A DNA stretch of 64,000 nt, from positions 1 through 64,000 of the forward strand of contig BPQB01000046.1 in NCBI GenBank assembly GCA_019973155.2, in the 5' to 3' direction. Source of the stretch: Phanerochaete sordida. Its lineage: Eukaryota > Basidiomycota > Agaricomycetes > Polyporales > Phanerochaetaceae. The position numbers and the translations under genes are program-made. Below the pieces are notes generated by a model. It was not told where the DNA came from, ran no database searches, and was given only the letters and a program-made list of their open reading frames with translations. Shown here piece after piece: positions 1-12,056 of this stretch (its first letter is position 1; every line of letters begins with the position of its first letter).

Positions 1-523
1 TACCTGCGGGCATAGCTGGGCGGTTCGGGGCCCGCGGGGCGCTACCATCCGGGCATGGCAAACCCATTTTTCGGGCCCTGCGGGGCGCTACTGGCGGACG
101 TACACCTAGGGGAGCAGCCGGGGTCCTCTCGGAGCTGACGTCGTCGGTAAGCGCCCTCCGCTAGTCTCCTCCGGCCTGCGGTCTTTGAACTCAATTTCAT
201 GCGTATTGCACATGAGCAGTGCGTCGTCGACCAGCACCCCTCCGAGGCCTGTATGCAGTCTTCGAATACATCTCAGGCCTGCCATCTTTTCGTCCTTCGC
301 TGCAGGGTCGTGCCGCACGCGCACAGGGGGCGAACTCTCTCTATTCCGAATTCACGACGACGGATGACGCCAATCTTGGTAATTTTGACCTGAAATCCGA
401 ATGTTCTGAACGCACAAAACCAGCGCCGTCCCTGCGCGCACGACCTGCACCCACCCCTCCACCTGCTGTCGCTGCGGCACCCAGACAGACGTGCACAGCC
501 TCTCTTTGTAGCCCCTAGTCAAC
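1..523. other. upstream region of the SQOR gene, no gene seen
   Basis: No conserved reading frame is visible on either strand. Two imperfect copies of a GC-rich block (around 28-46 and 73-91, sharing GCGGGGCGCTAC) lie at the left edge. The last 150 bases are pyrimidine-rich and probably hold the promoter and 5' leader of the gene starting at 524. Confidence 0.5.
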
Positions 524-2206
524 ATGCTGGCCGCGCGCGCAACGAACGCTCTGCTCAAGTCCAAGGCGGGCCTGTCCAGCCTGCGCTTTGCGAGTACTGC
601 TGCTGAGAAGGACAAGTACAAGATTGTGGTTGTTGGTGCTGGTACGATATAATGTTCAAGGCAGTGTCGCTAACATCGCTGAGCTGATTGTTGCGTTCCA
701 CAGGTGCTGGTGGCCTGACGGTCGCCAACCAGATCTACGACCGCTTCAAGGCCGCTGGGAAGCCCTTGAACGAGGGAGACATTGTCGTGGTCGATGGGGC
801 TGACTACCACTACTATCAGGTACGTAGTAAACATCGTAGAGAACGCGACAGAACACTCACATAGATGTCTCAATAGCCAGGATGGTCAGTACCGTTCTGA
901 AGCTCAGAACTACACCTTCGCCTGACCTGCTATCGCATCGACAGGACCCTCGTCTCCTCTGGTCTCATGCGCAAGGAGGAGACCCGCAAGAACGTCTCCG
1001 ACCTAATTCCCCAGCACCTTGCGCATATCAAGGACAATGTCAAATCGTTTCAGCCAGAAGCCAACTCTATCACCACCACTTCTGGTCGTAAGATCGCATA
1101 CGACTCCCTTGTCGTCTCAGCCGGTCTGCAGATCAACTGGAATGGCATCCAGGGCCTCTCCAAAGCACTTGCCGACTCTTCATCCGGTGTCTCCTCCATC
1201 TACTCGTACGACACGTGTGACAAGGTCTGGAGGGACATCGAGGCGTTGAGGTCAGGCAACGCTATCTTCACCCAGCCAACCGGTGTTATCAAGTGCGGTG
1301 GTGGTGAGTTATGTTCGCATTTTACATCATTGACGTCGACTCAGTCGTTCTCCAGCCCCCCAAAAGATCATGTGGATGGCTTGGGACCGGTTCCAAAAGA
1401 CTGGCCGGGGCGACCAGATCAAGGTTGACTTCTACACCGGCACTCCGTCCATGTTCGCCGTGAAGAAGTACTCCGATGCTCTGAACAAGATGCGCATCGA
1501 GCGCGGTGTTGGCGGATTCTTCCAGCACAACCTGACGAAGGTCGACTCAGAAAACCGCAAAGCCACCTTCAAGAACGCCGCGGACAACTCGGACGTCACC
1601 GTTGACTACACATTCCTTCACGTCACGCCGCCAATGGGTGCCATGGACTTCATCAAGGGCTCACCAATTGCCGACGAGGCTGGCTACGTTGCTGTCGACG
1701 CGGGCACCCTCCAGTCGACGAAGTTCAGCAACGTCTGGTCGCTGGGCGATGCCTCGAGCGCTCCCACGTCCAAAACCGCTGCTGCCATCACCTCGGAGGC
1801 TCCCGTCCTGACTGAGAACTTGTTCTCCTTCATGGACACGGGCAAGGTCAGCAGCGCCAAGTACGATGGCTACACTTCTTGCCCTGTATGTTTTCGTCTT
1901 CAATGGTTTGCTTAATTGCCACTTACACCACCTTCGCAGCTCCTCACTGGTTACGGCGAATTGCTGTTGGCAGAGTTCAAGTACGGCGCCGAGCCGAAAG
2001 AGACCTTTGCTGGTTACCCCTTCATTGGCGACCAGTCCAAGCCGAACAGGCTGTTCTACCACTTCAAGAAGGACCTCTTCCCTTGGGCATACTGGAACGG
2101 CATGGTAGGTCTGGTGCCTGCACATCGCTCGAGCTGCCACTGACATGGTGTCCAGATCAAGGGCAGGTGGTTCGGTCCGTCTGGCTTCATCCGCCCGAAG
2201 TACTAG
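524..2206 (+). CDS. SQOR: mitochondrial sulfide:quinone oxidoreductase
   Basis: Oxidises sulfide at the inner mitochondrial membrane with FAD and passes electrons to ubiquinone (HMT2/SQRDL family). The N-terminus (MLAARATNALLKSKAGLSSL) is basic and hydroxylated like a mitochondrial presequence. The FAD Rossmann motif VVVGAGAGGL follows across the first intron. Both family cysteines are present, in VIKCGGAPQKIMW and in GYTSCPLLTG; the C-terminal FYHFKKDLFPWAYW and WFGPSGF are also typical. About 455 residues, the usual length. Start chosen at the first ATG before the presequence. At least six introns; one exon, 877-884, is only 8 nt and encodes the middle of the conserved YYQPGWTL. Next gene begins 280 bp downstream on the same strand. 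Confidence 0.95.
877..884 (+). other. 8-nt coding microexon in SQOR
   Basis: Intron 820-876 (GTACGT...ATAG) and intron 885-944 (GTCAGT...ACAG) leave only CCAGGATG between them. It supplies Pro, Gly and two bases of Trp, producing PGWT in the conserved segment YYQPGWTLVSSG. Without it the reading frame is lost and a conserved family segment is missing. Confidence 0.8.
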
Positions 2207-2486
2207 GACATGACGCGGTCTCTCTCGTTGGGCTAGAAGGGACGGTCTTAAAATGATACCATGTTCTATGTAATCTATTGGCGGACTTGGATACACTCGC
2301 TTTGAAGCTGAACGTCTCGGTGGCCCAGGCTGGGGTTAGGGCCACACGTGTCACGTGATGTTCCCGTTTACGTGGTTTGTTTGGTGTCTGCGCGTGGGAA
2401 CGCGCACACGTTGTACACGACCCTCCACGATCGCAGACACGAACTCGCGCCCGACGCGTGCGGCAGCGAGCACTGCACCGCACACG

Positions 2487-5468
2487 ATGTCCAGGTCCCT
2501 CACCTCCGCCCAAATCATCGAGCAGGGCGAATACCTCGAGCCCGACTTCGATGCACACTCCCTCACTATCGCCCAGCTACTTGGGATCTTTGGATTCCAT
2601 GGCATCATGTACCCCACACCCTACACCAAGCCCAAGCTCGTCGCGGTCTTCGACGAGGAGATCAAGACCAGAGCCGACCAGTTCAAGCACGAGCGGCTGA
2701 GCAGACAGAACAGCCAGGCCAGCGATGACGGGATTACCGACGGGCTCACCGGCAGGCCCTTGAACGAGGAGCGCAAGGTGAGATTAACGCGTACCGATGT
2801 GCTCGTATTCCCACCGATGATCCTACGTAGCGCACGACAAGGGCAGCGTCTCGCAGGGCTTCTGTCGCCCCGAAGGATCAGAATGAACCTGTCGCGGAGC
2901 CCGCGAAACCAGAACCCGTGAGCTCTCCGCTCTGTCCGCCATAGAATCAATCACTCACTGCATTCCGCCAGGCCAAACGCCGTCGCGCTTCTGCTGAGCC
3001 ATCTGTCGGAAGGGCGACCAGCCGCAGGCGCGCCGCCAAGGCCCCGGAGCCCACGACGGTGGCGGAGGAGAGCGAGCCTGACGAGCCTCCTGTGAAGAAG
3101 GTCAGCAGGAAGAAGACCGTACGTCTGCCACCTACCCTGCACATGTGCCAGCTCATCACAGTCGACTGCAGGCCAACACGGAAGCTGCAACCCAGTCGCG
3201 CGTCGCGGCCGCTCGTCCGCGTGACGATGTAGACTCTGGATGGGAAGACAACAACATCTTCCAGTCTGGTGCGGAATCTGCATCTCCGTCTCCTGTCAAG
3301 CCGCGCACGCGCAAGAGCAGTGCCATCCCTACCCGCTCGAAAAAGTCCATGTCAGTTCCTCCGCAATTTGCCCCTCCACCGTCGCCTCCCAAGGAGTCGC
3401 CGTCCAGGATCCCTAGACGGCGCGCAACAGCCGTCAAGCCCCCAGAGAGCGAGTTCGAACCAGAGCTTCCAGAGACTGTCTTCCAAGATTCCAAAGCCAC
3501 AACCTCCAGAGCCAGACTGGCAACCCCAGAGGTTGTGATCACCAGCCGAAGGGCAGCCGCCACAGACAACTTGGAGGAGGCGAAGGTCGAGGTGCAGACC
3601 GAACAAGCCGTGTTCGGCGGTGCACCGAGTCCACATGCTCTCCCACGCTTCAGTCCTAAAGCTAGCCCCAAGTCCAGTCCGAGGAAGTCTCAGCCACCGA
3701 GCCCGAGAGAACTCGTTGATACAGTCGCCGGCGAGGAGACCGAACAGGCCCTTTCGGTCATCGAGGAGCAAACGGAGAAGTCAGACTCGCAGGCCCTCTC
3801 TCAGGTACAGAGTGACGAGAGCCAGCAGCTCGTATCATCCCAGGATGAGACTAGCCATGAGGTCACCCGGCCGAGACCTAGGGGCAGAGGCTGGGGTCCT
3901 TCGTTCGGCAATTTCATGCTCGCTCTCCTTGGCAGCGGTGCGCTCACCACGGTGTGGATGTACAAGGCCGAGTCTAGCTCCATAGGTTTCTGCGAGACCG
4001 GGAGGAACACGAACGACGTTCTGGAAGGACTGAAGATCCGCCGTGCAGCGGTAGAAGAATGCAACAGGGAGAACAGAACGACCCTGTTCTCGATTAATCC
4101 TGATACCGCGCAGACCGTACCTTCTCCCACTCCGACACAAGTGGTCGGATCCGAGGGATCCGAAGTTGTCCTCAGCGAAGCCTGCCCAGCTCCCCCATTC
4201 GTCCCTCTTCCACAGCCAGAGACATGCCAGCCCTGTCCCGACCATGCTACCTGTACTCCAGCTACCATCACCTGCGAGAACGGATACCTCCTGCGCCCTC
4301 ATCCTCTCCTCGCCTTCCTCTCTATCCCGTCGTCGCTGCGGCCTACCGACAACCAGAATGCATACATCAACCCGTCCTTGGCGGTCGCGCCCACCCTCGG
4401 AAATAGGGGCCCACTCGATTTGGCGTACACTGGCCTTTCGCTTCTGATGGACGGGCTGCCCGGTATGGGGCCCGTCGCCTTTCCGCCGCGCTGCGTCGAG
4501 GACCCCAAGCGCAAGCGTCACATCGGCGCGCTGGGCAAGGCCATCGAATCTATCCTTGCCGCTGAAAGAGGCCGGCGACTGTGCGCGGGTGTGCGCCCCG
4601 CCGATAAGCCGATCAGCTCCTCGGGGGAGGCGAAGAAATGGGGCGTTGAGCTCAACGCACTCAAGGAGGTCCTCAAGAAGGACGCGGCGAAGAAGAAGAA
4701 CTCGGTGTGTAATTTCTTTCTGCGCTGCTGGATAGCCGGAGCTGAAGCGATGTGTCGGTCAGGCGCAGCTGCTGTCCACGCTAGAGGACACCTTCAACGA
4801 GGCAATCCAGCAGCTCGTCGAATGGGGTGGTGTATTCGTCGGCGAAGACGAAAAGTGCGTGTTTCAGACGGATCTGTGCGCAGTATTGACTGACATGAGA
4901 CGGAAGGGGCCACCGTTACATCGCGCACCGTACACCGAAGTTGGATATGCTTTGCACCGTTAAAGTGAAAGCTATGGCGTCTTGGTCCGAGTACTGGAAG
5001 CAGATCATCGGTGCGTACACACGCCGCCCGTCCGACGTTCGCACGCTGACTTCAAATTCAGGCACGCTCGCCGCGATCTTGGCCACACAGATGGCGAAGC
5101 ACCGCCGCCGCCAGCGCCTCGAGGACCGCGAGCGCGTGACGGTGCTCGTCGACACGGTGTACGACATGCTCCGGAACCAGGAGCTCGCGCACCAGACGGA
5201 CCCGCTCTCCGCGCCGCGGCCGTACATCCCGTCGACGCAGCTGCGCGACGCGGTGCTCCAGGGCGAGCACGCGCTCGCGACGCGCCAGCGCCTCTGGACG
5301 GCCGTCGAGCGCGTCGTCGAGGCGAACACGAACGTGCGCACGAACCTCGAGGAGGTCCCCGGCGGCGACGAGATGCGCGTGTGGCGCTGGGTCGGCGCCG
5401 TCGGCCAGACGCTCCCGTACGAGCTGCGCGCGGAGTCGCTGCCCGCGAGTCCCGCGACGCCCGCATGA
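2487..5468 (+). CDS. SRC1: Src1/Heh1/Man1-type inner nuclear membrane protein
   Basis: Probably anchors chromatin and surveys nuclear pore assembly at the inner nuclear membrane. Residues about 15-55 form a HeH/LEM-like helix-extension-helix (SLTIAQLLGIFGFHG). A long Ser/Pro/Arg-rich nucleoplasmic linker follows, with basic AKRRR and SRRRAAK stretches that could be nuclear import signals. A first membrane segment lies near residue 415-440 (FMLALLGSGALTTVWMY), then a lumenal Cys-rich stretch (CQPCPDHATC) and the Man1-Src1 C-terminal (MSC) domain. The second membrane segment is IIGTLAAILATQ, followed by HRRRQRLEDRERV. About 880 residues over seven exons. The order HeH, linker, TM, MSC, TM, tail matches fungal Heh1/Src1 rather than single-TM LEM proteins. 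Exon joins near 4705-4910 are the least certain. Confidence 0.9.
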
Positions 5469-6494
5469 ACGGTCTCGCCGCGTGATGCCCACGCCATGCC
5501 CCGCCACGCGCGGACGAACGAGCTATCTGCTTCTGACGATTCTGACGATTCTGTGATTCCGCCCCTTGTTTATTGATTAATGTCTCGATGCGCATTGGGT
5601 CTCGTTCTGTCTCTCCTGGATACCACCCCCCGCCCCTCGTATGCTCCTGGTCCTGGCCCAGACCGCCGATGACGACTGCTGCCGTACCGTTATGTGATGA
5701 TGCCCCCTCGTTTTGTCTCTCCGCCTTCGCGTGCGCGCTGGTCTGCGCGGTTCGAGACTGCCCGTGTAGCCCTATTGTGCGCTGTAGTCCGTAGTATATC
5801 GATCACCGTCTCGCGTTCGAGAAAGCCGCGGCCGCCTAGCTCCTCTGGGCACGCGCGCGCGCAGCGTGCTCCTCAGTTCAGTAGCGCACCGCGGGCCCAC
5901 ACGCCCCCGCCCGAGATGCGTCGTATGGAAGGCACGCCAGATCCTCAGAACAAGGGCGGCCGCGGGCCCAGGCGGCGCCGCAGGCCAGCGCAGCACGGCC
6001 GCGCTCGCTGTCTCGCTCCCTGCTTCCCCGTACGTATCCCACCCTCAAACCCAATACCGGATCCGGCCCCACGCGCGCGGCAGCGGCGCACGCAACACGA
6101 GACGCACCGCGGGCGAATCGGAGCAGCGCGCGCGCGGCAGCTGACGCCCCGGCGCGGGCGTGCTGGCGCCCCGCAGGCGACGTCGCGCGCGGGTGCCTCG
6201 GCACCAGAACATGTGCGACCGCGGGCGGTGCAGCGCCGGGGCGCGCGCGCGGGTGCGGGCCCCGCGCAACAATAAGGAGCGTGCAGGGCCGCAGCGAGCG
6301 GGGCGCGCGCGTCAGAGCGCACTTTTATCACTTTGCCCTCGGCGCGCCCGCGCGAAAAAGCGCAGGAGCAGCGTTCACGCGCACGGCGGGCCTGGGCACG
6401 CCGGACGGACAGACGGACGGACGGACGGACGGGGGCGCCGGGCGCAGGGGTATATTGCGGTGCGGGCTACGGAGGGGGAGCTAGGAGGGGGCTG
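5469..6494. other. CpG-rich intergenic region between convergent genes
   Basis: About 1 kb between the 3' ends of the Src1 and Vps23 genes. From about 5850 it is extremely GC-rich with many CGCG runs, which opens spurious frames on all strands. No frame shows conserved sequence. It contains a GGAC tandem repeat (6403-6430). Confidence 0.6.
6403..6430. repeat. GGAC tetranucleotide microsatellite
   Basis: Seven consecutive 4-nt units of GGAC, the third being AGAC, followed by a G run. It lies in non-coding DNA and is likely to vary in length between strains. Confidence 0.9.
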
Positions 6495-8732
6495 CTACGA
6501 CCACACGGCGCGCGCGGGCATTGCAAAATCGCCCATCGGGACCCCGGTCAGAATCTTCTCGGTTAACGCCCGCTTCATGAACTGCTCCTCGGCGAGGCTG
6601 CGCGTCGTCTGCAGGGGCGCGCGCGTGAGATAAGCAATAGGCATGCGCGCGGCGCGCGGCCCTGGGGCCCGCGCGCGCGCGCAGGGGCAATGACGTACCC
6701 GCAGGAACCGCTCGAGGTCTATGCGCCCGGCGTTCAGGGCCCTGTGCAGATGGTACATCGTATCTTCGATGGCGTTGTCTTCCGCGACGAGATTGATAAG
6801 CCTGCGGTGGGGACGACGTGCCATATGCGGTCAGCGAAAATGGAGACGGAGAACAGGGCCGGGGACGCCAGCGGCGCGCACACGCACTGGTTGTGGACGA
6901 TCGTGGTCGCGCAGACGAGCTCGTCGACGTCGGGGTCGCCCTTGCGTTTGAGCTCGGCCACGTTGCGCTCCGCGTCTGCGACGACGGCACTGACGCGCGC
7001 GCTGACGCTCGCGCAGACGTCGCGCACCGCCTCGAGGCGCGCCATCTCGTCACGAATCGCCGGTTCTCCCGCGAGGAGGTCGTTCTGGTGCGCGCGCAGG
7101 CGCTCGCCGTCGAGCGCCATCGCCTGCGCCAGCGACGCGAGCTCCGACGCGAGTTTCGCGTGCACCTGGCCGTGCAGGCGCGCCAGTTCCGGATTCGGCG
7201 GGCGCGGTGGGGCAGGGGCCTGAGCTGCGGGCGCGATGGGCGCCGCCGGCTCGTCCTCAGCATCTAGCAGATCAGGCGGAGGTATAGAAGGCGGCGGGCG
7301 CGGTCCGAGCGCGAACGGCGGGCCAGGATTGGCGGGCGGAGGTGGAGGGGCCATCGGAGGCTGGGGCTGCAATTGTCCATGTGCAACATTGACAGGTGTC
7401 GCGCCGGTCGCGTGAGGAGACAAGAACGGCGGAGGTAGCGGCGCAGGGGGCGGCTGAGGCTGGGGCTGTGAAATCCGAGGATGACCGGGCACTGGCGGAG
7501 GTGGATGCGGTGAGCCATACGCTGTTGGCGTCGCGTGTGCAGTCGGACGCGTCGACGCGTGCGGCGTCGTTGGCGGTGAAGCGTAGCGCGGCGCATGACT
7601 TGGATCGATCGGCGGGCTCGGTGCCCACGTAACCTGGCTTGCCAATCCCACCTGGTGCGCCGACACTGGCGTCGGGTTTGAAATCGGACGGTCGGTCGCC
7701 GTGTATCTCGGAGGCCCCTGAATGGTTCTGTACTGGGGAAGCTCGGAGTCATGCGGGGGATGTGGACGCAGTGGAGGCGGCGGGCGCGTCGCTAGGGCGG
7801 GCTATTTTGGCATTGCACGATCGACGGGGAACGGTTAGAAGGCCGTCGCGTGGGCTTAGAGTGTGCTCACCGATGCAATCGCACCTGCTGGCTGCATTCG
7901 GACATCCGCTGGTGGTCCTGCAGCAGCAACGGACGCGACCACGGGGCTCAGTGGCGAGACTATGCTTGGCTTGGAGGGCAACGGCGGCCGATCGCCATTG
8001 TTTGGCATGGTGGCTGGCACGGAGTGTGTCTGAGGCTGACTCGGAGGACGCGTACCTGGCAGGGGCGGTGGGGGACGCGCAGCGTAGTCGGGACCCGTCG
8101 TCTCTGCACGGCGAGGCTCGGTGCGCGGGGCTGGGGACGCCGACGCGGTCCTGGGCTTGGCGTACACCGGCGGCTCGCGCGAGAAGTGGTCCTGCATGGC
8201 TTCGAGCAACGCCACAATGTTGCAGCCCTGCGATCGCGAGCGGCGTCGGGTGAGTGCGCATCGAGCTCCTAAACGCGATCGGAGACGCACCTCGTACTTC
8301 CTGGCCCAGTTCGCAATGTAGTCGATCTCGCATCTGCCGCTGACGTCGACGTGCTTGCTCGGCCTGACGAGCATGTCGCTCGTGGGGACGACGTAGGCGA
8401 TCGGGGGCTGGCGCGGGTAGTCCCTGGTTATCCAGAGGGCGACCGGGATGTTGTACGCGGCGCCGCGGTAGGCGATGGCGAGGAGGCCATGGAGGCAGAG
8501 GAGGAGCTGGGTGCGGCCGTCGTCGTAGGCTGCGTGGACGCTGTGTGAGTGGGTGGGTCACGGGAGGGCGAGCAGGGGCTACTGAACTGTACACGTCGGT
8601 CTTTGGCCTGAGGGCGGGGTAGCGGGCGAGGGCGGTGTCGACGTGGGCAAAGACGGCGTCGGGGTGCGCGTAGGGCTGTATGTTCTGGCGCAGCCACTTG
8701 TGCACGAGCGACTCGGTGGACGCACTCATCAT
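6495..8732 (-). CDS. VPS23: ESCRT-I subunit Vps23/TSG101
   Basis: Recognises ubiquitinated cargo on endosomes and starts multivesicular body sorting. The N-terminal UEV domain is clear: SLVHKWLRQNIQPYAHPD, then YDDGRTQLLLCLHG, YRGAAYNIPVALWI, YPRQPPIAYVVPT, KHVDVSGRCEIDYI and EPPVYAKP. A long Pro-rich linker (about residues 170-400) follows, then a coiled-coil stalk (LARLHGQVHAKLASELASLA) and a steadiness box (EDNAIEDTMYHLHRALNAG, then SLAEEQFMKRALTEKI). Start taken at the Met-Met pair just before the UEV helix, because upstream in-frame sequence is low-complexity. About seven exons; introns in the 3' half are CpG-rich. Shares a 1.1 kb divergent promoter region with the TEA factor gene. Confidence 0.93.
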
Positions 8733-9826
8733 GGGCACACAGGCGCCGGGGCTCGCGTGGCGGCGGGAGGCGAACTGCGGTGATGGCCGATTGGGGCTCC
8801 GACCGGCGGGGGCCGCGGGGGGCGGAGGCTCGGACGGAGGGGCTCGGCACGGGGCTTGGCCGAGGCGGTGGGCAGGGCACCGCACGCGGGCCGGTGCTCG
8901 CGCTGTGGCCGCGCCATGATGGGATAGGCAGGCTGAAAGCACACGGCCTTGTTCTGCGTGCGGACAGGCAGGACAAGTTCTGGGGTCATATGTGCCTGTT
9001 TGGCAAGGATCCTGCGCACTCGTCGGTTAAACGAGATTCTGTTCGACAGATGCTTCCGCGCGCAAGTAAGATTTGCTTCCGCTGCACGCGGCTGGCCTGA
9101 TCTGCATCGGATACCCGAGTTGGGCTCTGTTTGACCATGCGCCCGTTAATTGTCTCTCGCCCCTTCCTTGGGAGCGTTGCCAGGGCGAAGCGGCCAGCCA
9201 GCCCCCGCCATGGCGCTGCGTCCCCGCCACCGGACCACCACCCGGCCGCGCGAGCCCCTCTCTGCCTCTTTTTGTGACCCGTATCTGGCTGCTCGCTTCT
9301 GTCTCGCTTGGGCGAGGGCCTCCCGGTTATGGAAGGCTCAAAGGGCGCGGCGCGTGTCCCATGGCCTGGCGGCGCGGCGACTTGGGTGTGGGTCCCTACA
9401 TGGGCTTATTGTCTGGAGTGACGTCGGCGTGCGCAGGAGGCTGAAAATACGCATAAAAAGGCTGTGAGCTCGCGGCATGCACGCTAGGCCGGAACGGGAC
9501 AGGGCCAGGCGAGGCAGCATGTCCTATGTTTTCGGGGGCACCCACGCCGGAGACCGCGTGGAGGGGCGATGGCAGGCGGGGAGGAGGAGAGGCAGCGCCG
9601 CGCGCGCCGCCGGCCGCTGTGATCCGGCGGCGGCGGCGCGCGCGCCTTGGGCTCGCGCAGGTTGTATTTGTCTGTCTGGAATACGCGTCAGAACAGGGTC
9701 CTCGTCCTCTCTCCCGTATATAACGGCTTTAGCTCGCTTTGCCTCTTCCCTTCTGATCCCTCTTTCGCATTCCCAAATCCTATTCGCGGTCTACACACGC
9801 CCAAACTCTCCTCCGCGTCCTTTTAC
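8733..9826. other. divergent promoter region (VPS23 / TEA factor)
   Basis: Non-coding DNA between two genes pointing apart. It holds a TATA box at 9717 for the rightward gene and a second AT-rich patch (CATAAAAAGG) near 9450. No protein-like frame was recognised. Confidence 0.6.
9717..9723 (+). promoter_or_regulatory. TATA box of the TEA factor gene
   Basis: TATATAA lies 110 bp upstream of the ATG at 9827. The pyrimidine-rich leader between them contains no other ATG, so scanning ribosomes should reach the assigned start directly. Confidence 0.65.
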
Positions 9827-11727
9827 ATGGGGCTCGACCGCTCGTCGCGTCGCGCCCGCGCGCAGCGCACCCCCTCCTCCACCACCCCCTCCCCCGCCAC
9901 CCGCTCAAAGCCTCTCGCCATCGAAAAGTGCATGGCCGACGCGCGCCAGGCAAAGTCCCTCACCCCTCACCGCAAACACCACAAGCTCCTCAAGGACGGC
10001 TCCGAGGTCTGGTCCGAGGATGTCGAGAAGGTCTTCGTCCAAGGTGTGTCCCCCCGTCCGCCCGAAAAATTTTCCTCGCCTGAAAAACCGCGTCATATCG
10101 GCCAGGGCTCAGAGAGTACTGGGAGTCGCCGTGGGCAACCTACTCCCGGGGCCGCAGCCGGTGGAGGAACCAGTTCCTCGTCGAGCACCTCAAGAAGAAC
10201 GGCATCGAGCGGTCCAAGAAGCAGGTGGCGAGCCACATACAGGTGCTGCGCAACATGTGGAGGGGAGAGCCAGGTACGCCCCTGTGTGCAGTCCGTCGCG
10301 TCTGTCCACTTACGAAAATTTTCGCCCAGAGTTCCATCTCGTCGCCGGTGGGGAAGAACTCTTCGCGGAGAACGGGCTCCTGGCGTCTCCGAAGCACAAG
10401 GCGGGCTCCGAGTCCAGAGACAGCCTCCCGTCCCCGGAGGCGATGCCGTCCTCGCCGTCTTCGACCCCGGACTACATGATGCCCGAGTTCATGACCCGCG
10501 CGGCGTCGTCCAGCGGGGCGTACGCGCATGACCGTTCGCCGGCTGCTGCGCTCGGATCCTTGGACGGCGGGCGCGCCTTCGACGGCTACCCTGGCGTCTC
10601 GAGGTCGATCGCAGTCGCACAGGGGACACCGCCGCCGTCCCCGCCTTCGGACGACCGGATCAAGGGCGCTGTCAAGCTCGAGCCACTCCTCATGGGCGGC
10701 GGACCCTACGCGCTGCCGCAGAGCCCCCTCTCGGGGTACATGAACGTCAGCGCCGACGCCTCACCCATCTATCCGATGATGCAGCCGCCGACCCAGTTTC
10801 TCACCCTTGCGCTTTGGGCCGAGGGCATGCCCATGTTTTCCGCCGCCGTCGACCACATCATCCAGGGGATGGCGATACCGCCTGCGACGCTCCACGACAG
10901 CCCATCGACGGTCATGCTCCGCATCAAGATATCCATCCCCTCGGCTGACGACATCTACACCTTTCCTAATCTGCACGGCTTCCACGGTGCCGTGACCTTG
11001 TCGAGCCACTGGCACACGCAAGCGAGGTGCAGCACGACCGTCTACGCGGGCCGCACATGCGTCAGCCAGGAAGTCGGGATACTGGACAGTCTCCCAGCGG
11101 CTCACGTTCACCACGCGCTCGGCCACGCGCCCCCGGCGGTGACGTTCAACCTCCCGGACTCGTCGCTGAGCAGGTGCAAGTGGTTGCGGGACGGTACGTG
11201 TGCGCCCCTTCCTTTTTCCCCCGCCGCGCGGTGCTTCTCGCGCAATGCGGCCGCCTCGTGGCGGGGCTGATCTTCCCGTGGTCACGTGGCGCGCCGGCTC
11301 ACATCCTCACGCAGGGCCCGACCTCATCGTGCAGCAGCTCGCCGTCGACGGCGTCGTGCTCGCCGTGCTCCTCTTCCACCTCGAGCGCACGCCCGCCGGC
11401 ACCGGGCCCGCCGCCGAGCTCATGGGCTTCCAGAAGCGCCGCGCGACGCCCGCAGGCAGGCCGCCGTCGCAGTCGTTCCCCTCGCCGCCCCTCGCGCACG
11501 CCGCGCCGCCGCCCGCGGGCCACCGCGCGCCCGCCGCGGGCTTCCTCGCGGGCAGCCCGTCGTACACCTTCCCGCCCGTGCCCCCGCTGCCGCTGCCGCA
11601 GGGCCCCGGGGACATGGGGGGCCCGCGCGCCGGCGGCAGCGGCGCGCACGGCGGCCTCGACGGCGGCAGTGCAGGGCTCCTTGGCGCGGATTCGTCACCT
11701 GGCAGAATGTATTACCCACAATCATAA
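9827..11727 (+). CDS. TEA/ATTS-domain transcription factor (AbaA/Tec1/TEAD family)
   Basis: A sequence-specific DNA-binding regulator; fungal relatives control development and filamentation. The TEA domain spans about residues 60-130: EVWSEDVEKVFVQGLREYW, SRGRSRWRNQFLVEHLKK, then NGIERSKKQVASHIQVLRNM, the recognition helix. It is split by an intron after FVQ. The rest (to about 555 residues) is Ser/Pro-rich with a structured middle (LTLALWAEGMPMF, HALGHAPPAVTFNLPD, LIVQQLAVDGVVLAVLLFHL) and a Pro/Gly-rich tail. Four exons with canonical borders; the last intron ends CACGCAG before GGCCCGAC. Start is the first ATG after a TATA box. Targets cannot be inferred from the sequence. Confidence 0.93.
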
Positions 11728-12056
11728 CCTATCGCCGGTCCAACCTATTGCAGGCGATCGAACGTGGTCCAGGACCTCTGCTGCCTGTGGAAGGCCTCCT
11801 ATTTTCGACACACATTTCTGATCCCGACCGCAAAACGGACCTTGGCCCGAGAGTTTCGTAGAACAATGTCTGCGTATCTGTCGCTGTAGCATACGCCTAA
11901 TGTACTGATAGCACATCGATTCGCTTTCCGACCCATTGTAGCCGCTATTTATCGACATGTGCCCGAGTCTGTCATTTATTACTTATTTTAACCACGATCC
12001 CTGATGGAAGCGCGTGATGTCGCGTTCGCAGCCGTGCGCAGAGCGTACACCACTAC
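11728..12056. other. convergent intergenic spacer
   Basis: 329 bp between the stop codons of the TEA factor (+) and NOC3 (-). AT-richer than its flanks, consistent with 3' UTRs and polyadenylation signals of both genes. No gene seen. Confidence 0.6.

Noticed and set aside
5850..6480. Several overlapping frames of 60-190 codons on both strands in CpG-rich DNA
   Set aside because: They overlap each other, are dominated by Arg/Ala/Pro from CG repeats and show no conserved segment; GC-rich DNA lacks stop codons by chance.
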